NCBI GenBank assembly: GCA_938002085.1
Contig: CALLAT010000066.1
Span: 59,473 to 123,472 of the forward strand
Source: an uncultured Pseudanabaenaceae cyanobacterium
GTDB taxonomy: Bacteria; Cyanobacteriota; Cyanobacteriia; PCC-9006; JAAUQQ01
Reading direction: 5' to 3'
Length of the DNA: 64,000 nucleotides
How positions within the stretch are numbered: position 1 is the stretch's first letter; each line of letters begins with the position of its first letter. The position numbers and the translations under genes were made by a program. A model generated the notes under the pieces. It saw only the letters and a program-made list of their open reading frames with translations. It had not been told where the DNA came from and ran no database searches. This document shows positions 35,384 to 44,186 of this stretch, in pieces.

Positions 35384-35457
35384 CGGGATGTAGCGCAGCT
35401 TGGTAGCGCGCCTGCTTTGGGAGCAGGATGCCGCAGGTTCGAATCCTGTCATCCCGA
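35384..35457 (+). tRNA. tRNA-Pro (anticodon UGG)
   Basis: 74 bases fold into a full cloverleaf. The acceptor arm pairs CGGGATG with CATCCCG and ends in discriminator A. The D-loop contains AGCTTGGTAGC. The anticodon stem CCTGC/GCAGG encloses TTTGGGA, giving anticodon TGG. The T arm has GTTCGAATC. CCA is not encoded. A strong terminator follows directly. Confidence 0.97.
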
Positions 35458-35460
35458 CTC

Positions 35461-35497
35461 AAGGGGGCCAATGGACTTGGCCCCCTTTTTATTTTTT
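35461..35497 (+). terminator. Strong terminator after tRNA-Pro
   Basis: AAGGGGGCCAA (35461-35471) pairs perfectly with TTGGCCCCCTT around a 5-base loop, then a T-rich tail (TTTTTATTTTTTG). A classical intrinsic terminator, four bases after the tRNA. Confidence 0.93.
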
Positions 35498-35858
35498 GTT
35501 TTTTGCCAGACAATGCAGCCAAATGGTTGAGGCTTGTTCTTCAGGGGATTGTGCAGTGCCTGGACTTTCCAAGGCTCTCCCTGATGTCAGCTTTCCATCC
35601 ATGAAATGTGAATCACTTCGGTTTGAGTGAGGCTGGCCTGGTTAGGGAATAACCCTAATTCAGGAACCATTTCCGTTTTCGGTCAGTCCCTTGAACCGGC
35701 GCTTTGCAATATTCTCAACGAAAGTCCTTTAGTTGAAGTGACTTTAGATTGAGAAGTTTGCCTATTGATATCTCGGTTGAGATGTTGCAGCAAATTGTTA
35801 CGCTGAGCATCAACACCCAACATTTGTTTTGTTATTCCCTTGCGATCTAGGAGCTCCC
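35498..35858. other. Upstream region of tic22
   Basis: About 360 bases with no gene. It probably carries the tic22 promoter and 5' leader. No structured element stands out. Confidence 0.4.
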
Positions 35859-36626
35859 ATGAGACAGCTTGGTCATTGGACGAAAAACCTCGCGCTTGCT
35901 GCAGGTGTCACCTTCACGACCTTAGTGGGCGCCTTGGCGATGGATATTTCGCCCGCCATGGCGTTGAGCGACGAAGAGATCGCCCGTAAGCTCAATAATG
36001 TGCCAGTGTTTACGCTTTTCAATGCCCAGTTGAAAAAGTTTGCTGTGGCTTCCCTTTCCCTGGATGGCAAGACTGTGGCGCTGGTTCCGAGCTATGTGGA
36101 CCGCACGGATGCGGAGCGTTTGCTTCAGGAGCAGCGTCAAAGTAACGCCACATTGGCTCAGGAAGTGGAAGTCCGCACCGTTCCTATGTCTTTAATTTAT
36201 TTGGAGTCTCGTTCGACGAAACGCCAGGCCACAGATCCGGCCTTCCAGGTTGTGCCTGATGAGCAGGAAGTACAGGCCGCTGTGGCATTGCGGCAGCAGG
36301 CTGGGGAAGAGGTGAAGAGCTGGAGCGGAATTCCGCTGTTTTTTGCGCCCAACTTAGGGATTACCTTGGCGGATGAAAACGGCAATGATAAGCAAATTTT
36401 GCCGATGTATTTCAGTCGAGCGGATCTCGAAAGCTACTTGGCCGAGGCGAAGAAGGAGGCTCAGGATTTGCGGACGGTTGAGATTCCCATTAATGTCACG
36501 ACACTGGACCGGGTCTTGCAGACGTTGAGCGAGAGTGATGACCCCGCAATGAGTCAGGTGGAGTTCATTCCGCCTAAGGCGAGCCTGGAATATGTGATTC
36601 GTAACCAGCGGAGTCGTCAGAACTAG
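35859..36626 (+). CDS. Tic22-family protein
   Basis: 255 residues. The ATG at 35859 has an AGGAG site six bases upstream and starts MRQLGHWTKNLALAAG, a signal peptide that ends near ISPAMALS. The mature part has LNNVPVFTLFNAQLKKFA, VALVPSYVDRTDAERLLQEQ and GIPLFFAPNLGIT, two repeated Tic22 half-domains (V-P-V-F / I-P-L-F starts, each followed by a strand and a helix with D-x-E-x-x-L). Cyanobacterial Tic22 is a soluble periplasmic/thylakoid-lumen protein tied to outer-membrane biogenesis. A 10-bp stem-loop follows at 36664-36694, separating it from prmC. Confidence 0.88.
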   Translation: MRQLGHWTKNLALAAGVTFTTLVGALAMDISPAMALSDEEIARKLNNVPVFTLFNAQLKKFAVASLSLDGKTVALVPSYVDRTDAERLLQEQRQSNATLAQEVEVRTVPMSLIYLESRSTKRQATDPAFQVVPDEQEVQAAVALRQQAGEEVKSWSGIPLFFAPNLGITLADENGNDKQILPMYFSRADLESYLAEAKKEAQDLRTVEIPINVTTLDRVLQTLSESDDPAMSQVEFIPPKASLEYVIRNQRSRQN

Positions 36627-36663
36627 CGGTTCTGAGCTACGTATTTTGGGCTTAGATTGGCTT

Positions 36664-36700
36664 GACCCCCAGCTTCTGTCGGAGGCTGGGGGTCGTCGTC
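36664..36700 (+). terminator. Terminator between tic22 and prmC
   Basis: GACCCCCAGC (36664-36673) pairs with GCTGGGGGTC (36685-36694) around an 11-base loop, followed by a mildly T-rich stretch. It sits 37 bases past the tic22 stop. Confidence 0.65.
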
Positions 36701-36846
36701 TTTGGGGAGCTTTAGGCAGGACTACTTGCACAGGTCATGTTGCACAGGCCATGAATGCCCTAAATGAAATGAGCGCGACCATCACTCATGTCATTTGGGA
36801 CAACAAGTCATTAGGCTTGAGATTGGCTAGGAATTTTGGATGTGGC

Positions 36847-37779
36847 ATGGCAAAGCAGGTGGTGACAACGCAGCAGCTGCAGGATTGGCGAGGTGAGGCT
36901 TTGGCCTTGGCTCCTGAGCTTTCGGTTGAGTTGGATTGGCTGCTGCGAGAGGCAGCTGGTGTGGAGCCTCGAATCCTGTCCTATGCTGCGGGGGAGCGGG
37001 CTTGGGAGTTGCCTGGAGAGCTGAACGGTGGGCTGGAGAGCTTGACGGAGCTGTGGCGACGGCATTGGCAAGCCCATGAACCTTTGCAGTATCTGGTGGG
37101 GCGATCGCCCTGGCGACGCTTCGACCTTAAAGTCGCTCCTGGTGTTTTGGTGCCCAGGCCAGAGACGGAGCTGATTGTTGAAATTGCAGCTCAGCGAGTG
37201 GGCGAGGTTCAGGAGCAGTTGGATATTGATCTGTCCCAGGGAACTTGGGCTGATTTAGGGACTGGGACGGGGGCGATTAGCTTAGGACTTGCAGAGCTGC
37301 TACCAGAGATTGTCATCCATGCTGTGGACTGTAGCGAGGTTGCCCTGGGGGTGGCGGCAGAAAATTTGCGGACGGTTCAAGACGGAGCCTGGCAACGGCG
37401 TATTCAGCTTCATCAAGGAAAATGGTTCGAGCCGCTACAGCCGCTGTTTGAGTCAGGCTTGAAGCTTGCAGGCTTGGTCTCAAATCCGCCCTATATCCCC
37501 ACAGCCATGCTGAATGAACTCCAGCCAGAAGTGCGTCTCCATGAGCCTAGCCTGGCCCTGGATGGTGGAGAAGATGGCTTGGACTGTTTACGGCATCTGG
37601 TTAACGCTGGAAGCCAGTCCTTACAACCCGGTGGTTTGTGGTTAGTGGAGTTGATGGCGGGCCAGGCCAAGGATGTGAAGGCTTTGTTGGCAGTGGAGGG
37701 AAACTACCAATCCATCACTGCACATTTTGATCTCTGTGGAATAGAACGATTTGTATCCGCTGTGCGATGTAATACGTAA
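36847..37779 (+). CDS. prmC: Release-factor glutamine methyltransferase PrmC (HemK)
   Basis: 310 residues from the ATG at 36847 (MAKQVVTTQQLQDWRGEAL); upstream in-frame codons back to 36646 run through the terminator and are rejected. The N-domain has EPLQYLVGRSPWRRFDLKV and VLVPRPETE. The methyltransferase domain has WADLGTGTGAISLGL (AdoMet loop) and VSNPPYIP, the N-P-P-Y motif that binds the substrate glutamine. It methylates the GGQ glutamine of release factors RF1/RF2. The family is usually 280-300 residues, so length fits. The Sua5/YrdC gene 120 bases downstream is a common neighbour. Confidence 0.93.
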   Translation: MAKQVVTTQQLQDWRGEALALAPELSVELDWLLREAAGVEPRILSYAAGERAWELPGELNGGLESLTELWRRHWQAHEPLQYLVGRSPWRRFDLKVAPGVLVPRPETELIVEIAAQRVGEVQEQLDIDLSQGTWADLGTGTGAISLGLAELLPEIVIHAVDCSEVALGVAAENLRTVQDGAWQRRIQLHQGKWFEPLQPLFESGLKLAGLVSNPPYIPTAMLNELQPEVRLHEPSLALDGGEDGLDCLRHLVNAGSQSLQPGGLWLVELMAGQAKDVKALLAVEGNYQSITAHFDLCGIERFVSAVRCNT

Positions 37780-37898
37780 ATTCTTAACGCAGCCTGTTGC
37801 ATTTCAATAGAGGGCATCTGATAGCGCATAATAAAGCTCTAATTCCAGTGAATTGGCTGGATTCACACCAATTTAGCCTGTTCCGCTAGTTATAGAAC

Positions 37899-38501
37899 AT
37901 GCTCAAAGTCTCGCTACCTCAACTAGTTGATGCCGCTCGGGCAGGACAGGTTGTAAGTTTTCCAACGGATACTTTGCCTGCTTTGGCTGCTAAGCCAGAA
38001 CAGGCTGCCGAGATCTATCGATTGAAGCATCGCCAAGTGCATAAGCCGTTAATCTTGATGGCGGCCAAGGTGTCTGAGTTGTGGCCCTATGTGCGGGGCA
38101 CTGCTGATGAACATGCTCAGTGGCAGGCTATGGCAGAGCAGTATTGGCCAGGGGCGTTGACCTTGGTTTTGCCTGCGACGGGGCTTCATCCCACTGCCAT
38201 GACACCTGCTAATCCACGTACATTGGGCATTAGGGTTCCTGATAATGACTTGGCTTTAGAAATTTTGGCGGCCACGGGGCCGTTGGCAACGACGAGTGCC
38301 AATCGTTCGGGCCAGCCGCCGCTGCGGAATGCGGACGATATTGCTGAGCTATTCCCCCAGGTGCAGGTGCTAAGTGCTGCTAACTTGGCCCAGGGACAAG
38401 GGGAGGAGCGGAAGGTCGCTCCCCAGCCTTCTACGGTGTTGGCTTGGAAGGGCCCGGATTGGCAGGTTCTACGCGAAGGGGCGATCGCCTTCTCCGCCTA
38501 A
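37899..38501 (+). CDS. Sua5/YciO/YrdC-family protein (threonylcarbamoyl-AMP synthase-like)
   Basis: 200 residues of the YrdC fold. VVSFPTDTLPALAAKPEQAA contains the P-T-D-T motif, RLKHRQVHKPLILMA the K-x-R pair, PGALTLVLPA and LGIRVPDNDLALEIL further conserved parts, and TSANRSGQPP the S-A-N-x-S-G motif. These bind ATP, threonine and bicarbonate to make threonylcarbamoyl-adenylate for t6A37 in tRNA. The usual Y-G in PTDTxYG is P-A here, a variation seen in some cyanobacterial members as far as I recall. No Sua5 C-terminal extension. It follows prmC on the same strand. Confidence 0.85.
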   Translation: MLKVSLPQLVDAARAGQVVSFPTDTLPALAAKPEQAAEIYRLKHRQVHKPLILMAAKVSELWPYVRGTADEHAQWQAMAEQYWPGALTLVLPATGLHPTAMTPANPRTLGIRVPDNDLALEILAATGPLATTSANRSGQPPLRNADDIAELFPQVQVLSAANLAQGQGEERKVAPQPSTVLAWKGPDWQVLREGAIAFSA

Positions 38502-38533
38502 TTAACCGTGCTTGGCTTGCTCTTGGAACTTAC

Positions 38534-39610
38534 TTATGTTGCCTCGACTAGCCCCTTGACTGTTTGGGCTAGAACCTCAGCGCTGTTCTCTACAGCAATG
38601 GACTTGGCATTAACGGCCATGGTTTTGAGCTGATCTTTGGCGGGGTTTAGGAGCTGCATGACCTTCTCTTGTAATAGGTCTTTGCTGAGCTCTTTTTGCT
38701 GAAACACGAGGGCAGCATCAGCTGCGGCAAAGATGGCTGCGTTGAAAGTCTGGTGATCTTCTGCGGCGAAGGGATAGGGGATCAGAATGGAAGGAGTGCC
38801 AGTGATGGCGAGTTCCGTTAGGGTGCCTGCTCCGGCTCGGCTAATGGCTAGGTTCGCTCGTTGAAACAGGGCTGCCATGTTGTCCCAGAAGGGCAGGGCA
38901 ATGTAGTGAGGATGGCTGAAGCTTTCCCGGTCTGGGTCAGACTGGCCGGTGAGGTGAACAATCCATGCACCTGCTTCCAGCCAGGCAGGGGCAGCTTCGC
39001 GCACCATTTGGTTGACGGCGACGGCACCTTGGCTGCCCCCAGCGACGACAATTAACGGCACATCATCTGGAATATTGAGTCCCAGGTCGCTGCCGGTTGC
39101 CGCAAGGAAATTGCTGCGGACTGGGGTGCCAACACATTCTGTTTTGGCCTTGGGTAAATGAGGCGCTGCTTCTTCAAAGCCGATCGCCACCAAACTGCAC
39201 AGGGGGCTGAGCCAGCGAGTGACCTTACCCGGCAAAGCGTTGGACTCGTGAAGCACCACAGGCAGCCCCAGGCTCTTGGCGGCCACGATGCTGGGGCCAG
39301 AAATATAGCCGCCTGTGGTGAAGAGCCCCTGGAACTTGCCTTGCTTCAGGATTTTGCGAGCTTGGAAGATGCCGCCAATGAGTTTGCCGAGGGTTTTGAA
39401 GGTTCCTAGACCCAGCCCGCCTTGGAAGCCGCCCACATTCATCGTGTGGAGGCGGTAGCGATCGCCCACCAGCTGAGTTTCCATGCGATTGGGCACGCCC
39501 AGCCATTCAATCTCATAGTCTGAGAGCTGTTCTGCGAGGGCCAGTGCTGGAAAAACATGGCCACCGGTACCACTGGCAGCAATTAGAAGGCGGGGGGAGG
39601 CCTGACTCAC
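38534..39610 (-). CDS. murG: MurG, UDP-GlcNAc:lipid I transferase
   Basis: 358 residues, a GT28 GT-B enzyme. LLIAASGTGGHVFPALALAE holds the G-x-G-G-H loop, FTTGGYISGPSIVAAKSLGL and VVLHESNALPGKVTRW are MurG signatures, and the C-domain has VAGGSQGAVAVNQM, SRAGAGTLTELAITGTPSIL and PYPFAAEDHQTFNA. It adds GlcNAc to lipid I at the cytoplasmic face of the membrane, making lipid II. The gene is alone, not in a dcw cluster, which is normal for cyanobacteria. It is convergent with the Sua5-like gene. Confidence 0.97.
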   Translation of the reverse strand: MSQASPRLLIAASGTGGHVFPALALAEQLSDYEIEWLGVPNRMETQLVGDRYRLHTMNVGGFQGGLGLGTFKTLGKLIGGIFQARKILKQGKFQGLFTTGGYISGPSIVAAKSLGLPVVLHESNALPGKVTRWLSPLCSLVAIGFEEAAPHLPKAKTECVGTPVRSNFLAATGSDLGLNIPDDVPLIVVAGGSQGAVAVNQMVREAAPAWLEAGAWIVHLTGQSDPDRESFSHPHYIALPFWDNMAALFQRANLAISRAGAGTLTELAITGTPSILIPYPFAAEDHQTFNAAIFAAADAALVFQQKELSKDLLQEKVMQLLNPAKDQLKTMAVNAKSIAVENSAEVLAQTVKGLVEAT

Positions 39611-40232
39611 GGCGATGTTACTCCTGGAGGTAGAAAGACGGGACGTTTCAAAACTTGGGCAATTTTAGGAAAACCGCCAAGAATGGTGGCAAATGACTGT
39701 ACGAGCTAGGCAATAACCCCTAATTGTCCGGTTGGGCGGAACTAGCCTAACGATAGGTCCGTCCTGGGAGCCACAGGGTGAGGTCCATTACTTTCCTATG
39801 TCGGATGACCCTTGCCTTGAGACCAGGCAACATGGCCGTGGCAGCATCACCGAGTACATCTATGAATGGTCAACCCCTTCCATGGCAGTCGGTGATACGG
39901 ATCGCAAACGTTCTCACAAATGAAGCCGCTGCTGTAAAACAGCCGGATGTTGTTGACCCAGGGGCGAAAGCTACATTGGCAGTTTAATGCTCTTATGAGG
40001 CTGCCAGTCTAATAGATCGTCTGGAAGCGAGACAATGGTCCAAAGCGCTGATTGGTTGGCAGAGCCTAGGCTTTGCTCTCTAAACCTAGCCATTAGGTCA
40101 TTCGATGGTATCTAAATTATCTTAGGTCTCTCCGTTAAAGGACTAAAATGATGCTGGTATGTGCCGTTGGGCCCTGCTCTGTGTCGGCTCTGGCTTCTCA
40201 ATGTTTTCTCGATAATTCTAGGTATTCGCTTC
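39611..40232. other. Intergenic region upstream of murG and of the gene at 40233
   Basis: 622 bases between divergent genes, with no supported gene. Several short frames (39732-39987) have no family character. It should contain both promoters. No striking repeat was found. Confidence 0.5.
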
Positions 40233-41132
40233 ATGCTCCAACGGCAAGCTATTCCGAGCCCCCAGCCACTGCGGTCAGCCTGTCGTCTGTCTGGGACGCC
40301 AGCTTTTCTAAGTGTCTGTGCCCTTTCCTGGGCAGTTGTCCTGGGTACCCCTGGTCAGAGCCAGGCTCAGGATGTCTTCTTGGAAAACAATTGGGACGCC
40401 CCTAGCCAAATTGTTCGCAACCGAGCAGAAGCCCCCGAAGCAGTGCGGCAAGCCTTGGTTCAATGGGAAAGTGCAGCTAATGCAAAAGATTTGCGGGCGT
40501 TGTTCCAGGGCTATGGTGCAAACTATCGCAACTCTGACGGTTTGAACCGCCGTGCCCTAGCGACTTCTTTTAGGGGGTTTTGGAAGCAGTATTCCAATCT
40601 GTCCTACAAGACGGAGATTGTGGGCTGGGAGAAGACGAGACGGGGCGGTGTTGCTGAGGTCGTTACCCGCATTGAGGGGAGCCGTAATGAGGACTCGCGT
40701 CGCCTAGATTTGGCTTCGACCCTGCGGAGCCGACAGACCTATGAGAATGGTCAGTTGGTGCGGGAAGAGATTTTGTCGGAGCGCAGTGAAGTGACCAGCG
40801 GCGATCGCCCCCCCACGCTTCAAGTCAATCTGCCAGAGCGTGTTAAGCCCGGACAAAAGTACAACTTCGACGTCATTGTTCTAGAGCCCTTAGAAACAGA
40901 TTTGCTCCTGGGTGGTTTGCTAGATGAGCCTGTGTCTCCCAAAGGTTATGGCAACCCCTCTGAAGCCGATTTAGCGCCGCTGGTGGATGCTCAAACGGGG
41001 ACAGGGCCTGGCGGTATTTTCAAAATCGGTGAAGCGCCCCGTCAGGAGAGCGATCGCTGGATTTCGGCCGTGGTTATGCGTAAAGACGGCATCACGATGG
41101 TGACCCAGCGCCTTAAGGTCGCAAAACGCTAG
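40233..41132 (+). CDS. Secreted protein with NTF2-like domain
   Basis: 299 residues. The ATG at 40233 gives MLQRQAIPSPQPLR, then a hydrophobic core (PAFLSVCALSWAVVLG) and TPGQSQAQDV, a good signal peptidase site. The mature N-terminal part (AVRQALVQWESAANAKDLRA, YRNSDGLNRRALATSFRGFW) resembles the helices of an SnoaL/NTF2-like fold. The second half (LPERVKPGQKYNFDVIVLEP) looks like a beta-sandwich domain. No catalytic residues can be assigned. The next gene, a signal peptidase fusion, starts 110 bases downstream on the same strand. Confidence 0.65.
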   Translation: MLQRQAIPSPQPLRSACRLSGTPAFLSVCALSWAVVLGTPGQSQAQDVFLENNWDAPSQIVRNRAEAPEAVRQALVQWESAANAKDLRALFQGYGANYRNSDGLNRRALATSFRGFWKQYSNLSYKTEIVGWEKTRRGGVAEVVTRIEGSRNEDSRRLDLASTLRSRQTYENGQLVREEILSERSEVTSGDRPPTLQVNLPERVKPGQKYNFDVIVLEPLETDLLLGGLLDEPVSPKGYGNPSEADLAPLVDAQTGTGPGGIFKIGEAPRQESDRWISAVVMRKDGITMVTQRLKVAKR

Positions 41133-41241
41133 GGGATTTCCCTCGGGAATAAGGTGGTTTATCTTGTTGCGTCATTGTCCTCATCCCTGGCCAATCGGGC
41201 ATTCTAAGAGCTAGCGTCGCCGTCCTTTTTCGCGGAACCCT

Positions 41242-42471
41242 ATGCAATCGATCTCGACTTCTAGGTCGTCGCCCAGCTCCTTGCCCAGTCCTTGGTATGC
41301 CGTTAATTTGTCGCTGTTGTTCCCCGGTGTGGGGCACTTTTATGGTGGCCAAATTGGGCGCGGTTTGTTGTGGTTCGGGCTTGGGCTTAGCCTTTTGCTG
41401 GTGACGATTTGGGCTTTCCTGGGAGTCAATGGCAATGTCCAAGTGGGAGCAGGTTGCTTAGGCATGGGCATCGTGCTTTGGGTTTTCAGCGTGATTGATG
41501 CCTACAGCTGCTTAAGCCAAGGCTCGACCCAGACGTTTCGTTCTTTTGCGGCCCAGGAGCGCCAGGATGAGACGGTTAAGGATCTGTGGTTTTCGGTATT
41601 TTTGTCCCAGTTGCTGCCAGGGTTAGGCCATTTTCATGCCCGTCGGCTCGTGGCCGGGGCCGTTTTTCTGGGTCTTACACTGCTTTGGTTGTCCGCTGTT
41701 ACCTTGTTCCGCTCGGTGCTGTTGGCCATGGGATTGCTGTGGGCCATTGCCTGCATCCAATTGGCTTGGCAGCTTAGTTTTCAGCCTGCACAACCAGCGG
41801 GCAGGACAGAGCCTGTTGCGATGACCTCCCGCGTTAGGTCTGATGCGGAAGGCTTAGAGGGGGATGGCAGCGGAATCAAGATGATTGTGCCTCTTCAGGT
41901 CTCTCCAGCTCCTGCTGTGGCCCAAGGCATTGTACGTAAGGGCCTGGTATTGGCCACTTTGATTTTGCTATCTCGCTCGTTGATGCTTGGCTCTGTTGTT
42001 CTGGCTGAGCAATGGGTGGAGCCTTTTGCAGTGCCCAGTGAGTCGATGGTGCCAACGTTGCAAGTCGGCGATCGCATCCTGGTTTCAAAGTCAGCCAACT
42101 ATCGACCGGAGCGCGGCGACATTGTGGTTTTTCGTAGCCACTATGCGATTGGCGAAGGCGGTACTGTGACGGAATCTGAAGAGAGTAACTTCTTTGTTAA
42201 ACGCCTTGTGGCCTTGGGGGGCGATCAAGTGGAGATCGTTCAAGGGCAATTGCTTGTGAATGGTCAAGCCCAAGTGGAGGATTATTTGCCGGAGCCCATT
42301 CGCTACGAGCTTGCTCCCCAATGGCTGCCATTGGGCGAGCTGTTTGTCTTGGGTGACAATCGCAACTTTAGCTTTGACTCCCATGTTTGGGGGACGTTGC
42401 CTGCTGAAGATGTGGTGGGCCATGCCTATCGCATTAGCTGGCCGCCAGAGCGGAATCAGCCTTTGTTTTGA
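41242..42471 (+). CDS. Signal peptidase I with extra N-terminal duplicated membrane module
   Basis: 409 residues, about twice the size of a simple cyanobacterial LepB. The C-terminal half (from about 232) is signal peptidase I: a membrane anchor (LVLATLILLSRSLMLGS), then FAVPSESMVPTLQVGDRILV with the catalytic Ser, FFVKRLVALGGDQVE with the catalytic Lys, and FVLGDNRNFSFDSHVWG. The N-terminal half has two copies of a small hairpin membrane unit (NLSLLFPGVGHFYGGQIGRG and FLSQLLPGLGHFHARRLVAG), each followed by two hydrophobic helices, like TM2-type modules. It would cleave exported preproteins at the plasma or thylakoid membrane. Role of the N-terminal module unknown. Confidence 0.88.
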   Translation: MQSISTSRSSPSSLPSPWYAVNLSLLFPGVGHFYGGQIGRGLLWFGLGLSLLLVTIWAFLGVNGNVQVGAGCLGMGIVLWVFSVIDAYSCLSQGSTQTFRSFAAQERQDETVKDLWFSVFLSQLLPGLGHFHARRLVAGAVFLGLTLLWLSAVTLFRSVLLAMGLLWAIACIQLAWQLSFQPAQPAGRTEPVAMTSRVRSDAEGLEGDGSGIKMIVPLQVSPAPAVAQGIVRKGLVLATLILLSRSLMLGSVVLAEQWVEPFAVPSESMVPTLQVGDRILVSKSANYRPERGDIVVFRSHYAIGEGGTVTESEESNFFVKRLVALGGDQVEIVQGQLLVNGQAQVEDYLPEPIRYELAPQWLPLGELFVLGDNRNFSFDSHVWGTLPAEDVVGHAYRISWPPERNQPLF

Positions 42472-42592
42472 TTGGGGATGGGGAAGGCCACTGGCCTTGT
42501 TGACTAGCCTCAAATCCCCATTGTTGTTCTCTAAATCTTCTCGCAAACGGCGGTTCGCCTCTAGGGCTCAACTGACGGGAATTGGGAGACTC

Positions 42593-42700
42593 ATACCAAA
42601 TCCTTTTAGCCAAACCCCGAAACAGAAAATCCTGACACTCTTTAATGAAAAGGTTTTCATGTTTCGGAGGAATGGGGGTCTATGTTTCAGGATTTGGTAT
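42593..42700. repeat. MITE-like nested inverted repeat
   Basis: Outer arms ATACCAAATCC (42593-42603) and GGATTTGGTAT (42690-42700) are exact reverse complements. Inside, CCGAAACA-type sequence near 42617 pairs with TGTTTCGG-type sequence at about 42659-42667, and GAAAA/TTTTC pieces continue the pairing. The whole 108-base unit could fold into one imperfect hairpin. The size and terminal inverted repeats suit a non-autonomous mobile element or its remnant. It lies between the signal peptidase gene and a terminator, without a coding sequence. Confidence 0.5.
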
Positions 42701-42724
42701 CAATTGGAGTTAGCATTATTTCGC

Positions 42725-42760
42725 AAAAAAAAGGGGGGGCTCAAATCGCGAACCAACCCC
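42725..42760 (-). terminator. Terminator of the outer-membrane beta-barrel gene
   Basis: On the minus strand GGGGTT and AGCCCC pieces pair (with one G-T) and are followed by a run of eight T (42725-42732). It is 35 bases past the stop of the gene ending at 42795. Confidence 0.65.
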
Positions 42761-42794
42761 TTTCTTCATTTCATAATCTGCGAATCAGATCGTT

Positions 42795-43331
42795 CTAAAA
42801 CTGCCAGCCTACACCGGTTTGAATCGATACGGCTGGATCGCCATCCTTATCGCCACCTTCATAGGCATCAAAAGCCACTAGTGCATTACCAAACACAACC
42901 CATTGGGTGTTGGGAATGGCATAATCCACGCCGGGCTGAAGCACAAAGGAGGCACCGTCACCCACAATGCTGCCGTTGGTGCCGAAGGCCACACCGCCAC
43001 CAATGTAAGGCTCTAGCTGCCAAGACACAGGAATGTCGTAGGAAACCGTGGGTACGATCGCGAGACTGTCGCGGTCCACGAACAACTGAGCTCTTCCTGA
43101 AAAAGGAGACTTCAAAAACTTATAACGGGCTGTGACAACACCTGATGCATCCAGTTGTCCATCATCATCGCTCTCATGACCAAGGCCGAGGCCACCACCG
43201 ATGTAGCTACCGTAAGCAGGCTGAGCCGCTGCTGGCTGGGAGAGGCCGACAGCCAGGGCGATCGCAGAGAAGCTGAGGACCGCTGAAGCCTTACGAAAAG
43301 GCGTAAAAAGTCCCGCTGGGCAGCACTTCAT
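42795..43331 (-). CDS. Small outer-membrane beta-barrel protein
   Basis: 178 residues from the ATG at 43331, which has a GGAG site; a GTG at 43349 is less likely. The signal peptide is MKCCPAGLFTPFRKASAVLS followed by FSAIALAVGLSQPAAAQPA. The mature chain alternates polar and hydrophobic residues in strands (YIGGGLGLGHESDD, VVTARYKFLKS, LEPYIGGGVAFGT, VVFGNALVAFDAY) and ends VSIQTGVGWQF with a C-terminal Phe, as in outer-membrane barrels of about eight strands. It resembles OmpA/OmpX-like or porin-family outer-membrane proteins; exact family unknown. Probably a surface protein rather than a large pore. Confidence 0.72.
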   Translation of the reverse strand: MKCCPAGLFTPFRKASAVLSFSAIALAVGLSQPAAAQPAYGSYIGGGLGLGHESDDDGQLDASGVVTARYKFLKSPFSGRAQLFVDRDSLAIVPTVSYDIPVSWQLEPYIGGGVAFGTNGSIVGDGASFVLQPGVDYAIPNTQWVVFGNALVAFDAYEGGDKDGDPAVSIQTGVGWQF

Positions 43332-43760
43332 CCGTTTCTCCAGTGACACTTATGACTTGAACGGACATTACCTTAACTTAAATTTTCTAGAATGGTTAGG
43401 ATTTTGCTCAATTCCTTGTGGATAACTAATTACCAAAAGTAACGCTCTAGTTGAGGCAAAGCCTATTCCAGAGGGCAATGGCGAAAATTGAGTTGCTCCA
43501 GTTCTGTTCCGAGTTTAAGGACAGTCTGGAAACAGACACAACGCCATCGGCAGAGCTTAAAAGCTGAGCCATCCTATAGATAAGTCAGCGATTTAGCTGA
43601 TGGAATTGCGCCAATCGGTTCTGGTTGCTGGGCGGGTTTATCCACTCACTAACGCCACTGATTTGCCCTCATCTTTGACTATGTCCCTCGGGTGACAGTG
43701 TCTAGCAATTAGCAAGATGGGCTAGCGTTGCAATTCATTCATTGTTGAGGAGTTGGAACC
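43332..43760. other. Divergent intergenic region
   Basis: 429 bases between the outer-membrane protein gene (minus) and the secreted protein gene (plus), AT-rich near 43375-43435. It likely holds both promoters. No gene or strong repeat is visible. Confidence 0.4.
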
Positions 43761-44186
43761 ATGGGTAAGAAAGTGAATCGCTGGATGATGGGCGCAATCG
43801 TTGCTGTCCTAAGCAGTGCCACTGCTGTGAGTGCTGTACCGGCTCGGGTGGTGACCCAGCTGAACCAGCCCATGAGTTTGCAGGGGATGTCCGGGGGCAG
43901 CGTCGCGAGTGATTGTGGCAATATCTCTGCTCAGCCCAGTCAGGAGCTTCAGCTCACCGATGAATTTGCCCAAAATTCAGGCTATCTGCGCTTTGTTGTG
44001 GAAGGCGCTGGTGACCCAACTTTGCTGATTGAAGGCCCTGCCGGCCGCTTTTGCGTGCTGTCTGACCATGCCATGGATAAGGGGCCTGAGGCCGTGGGCT
44101 ACTGGTTGCCTGGTACCTACAAGATTTACGTGGGCGATCGCGAAGCCCAGAGCCACCCTTACAGCCTCTCAATTTTATCTGAGTAG
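43761..44186 (+). CDS. Small secreted protein of unknown function
   Basis: 141 residues. MGKKVNRWMMGAIVAVLSSA followed by TAVSAVPARV is a signal peptide. The mature part is beta-rich: YLRFVVEGAGDPTLLIEGPA, GRFCVLSDHAMDKGPEAVGY and WLPGTYKIYVGDREAQSHPY. The two Cys (near residues 52 and 97) could form a disulfide. I recognise the pattern from cyanobacterial hypothetical proteins with a jelly-roll-like Ca-binding or pre-peptidase-C-like look, but cannot name the family. A periplasmic or extracellular location is inferred. Confidence 0.65.
   Translation: MGKKVNRWMMGAIVAVLSSATAVSAVPARVVTQLNQPMSLQGMSGGSVASDCGNISAQPSQELQLTDEFAQNSGYLRFVVEGAGDPTLLIEGPAGRFCVLSDHAMDKGPEAVGYWLPGTYKIYVGDREAQSHPYSLSILSE

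Noticed and set aside
42473-42520. TGGGGAT / ATCCCCA inverted repeat after the signal peptidase gene as a terminator
   Set aside because: Seven-bp arms with a long loop; an inner AAGGCCA/TGGCCTT hairpin exists but no T-run follows closely. Too weak to list.
42260-43135. Long plus-strand open frame of 291 codons
   Set aside because: It overlaps the signal peptidase gene in another frame, crosses the MITE-like repeat and a terminator, and is antisense to the outer-membrane protein gene.
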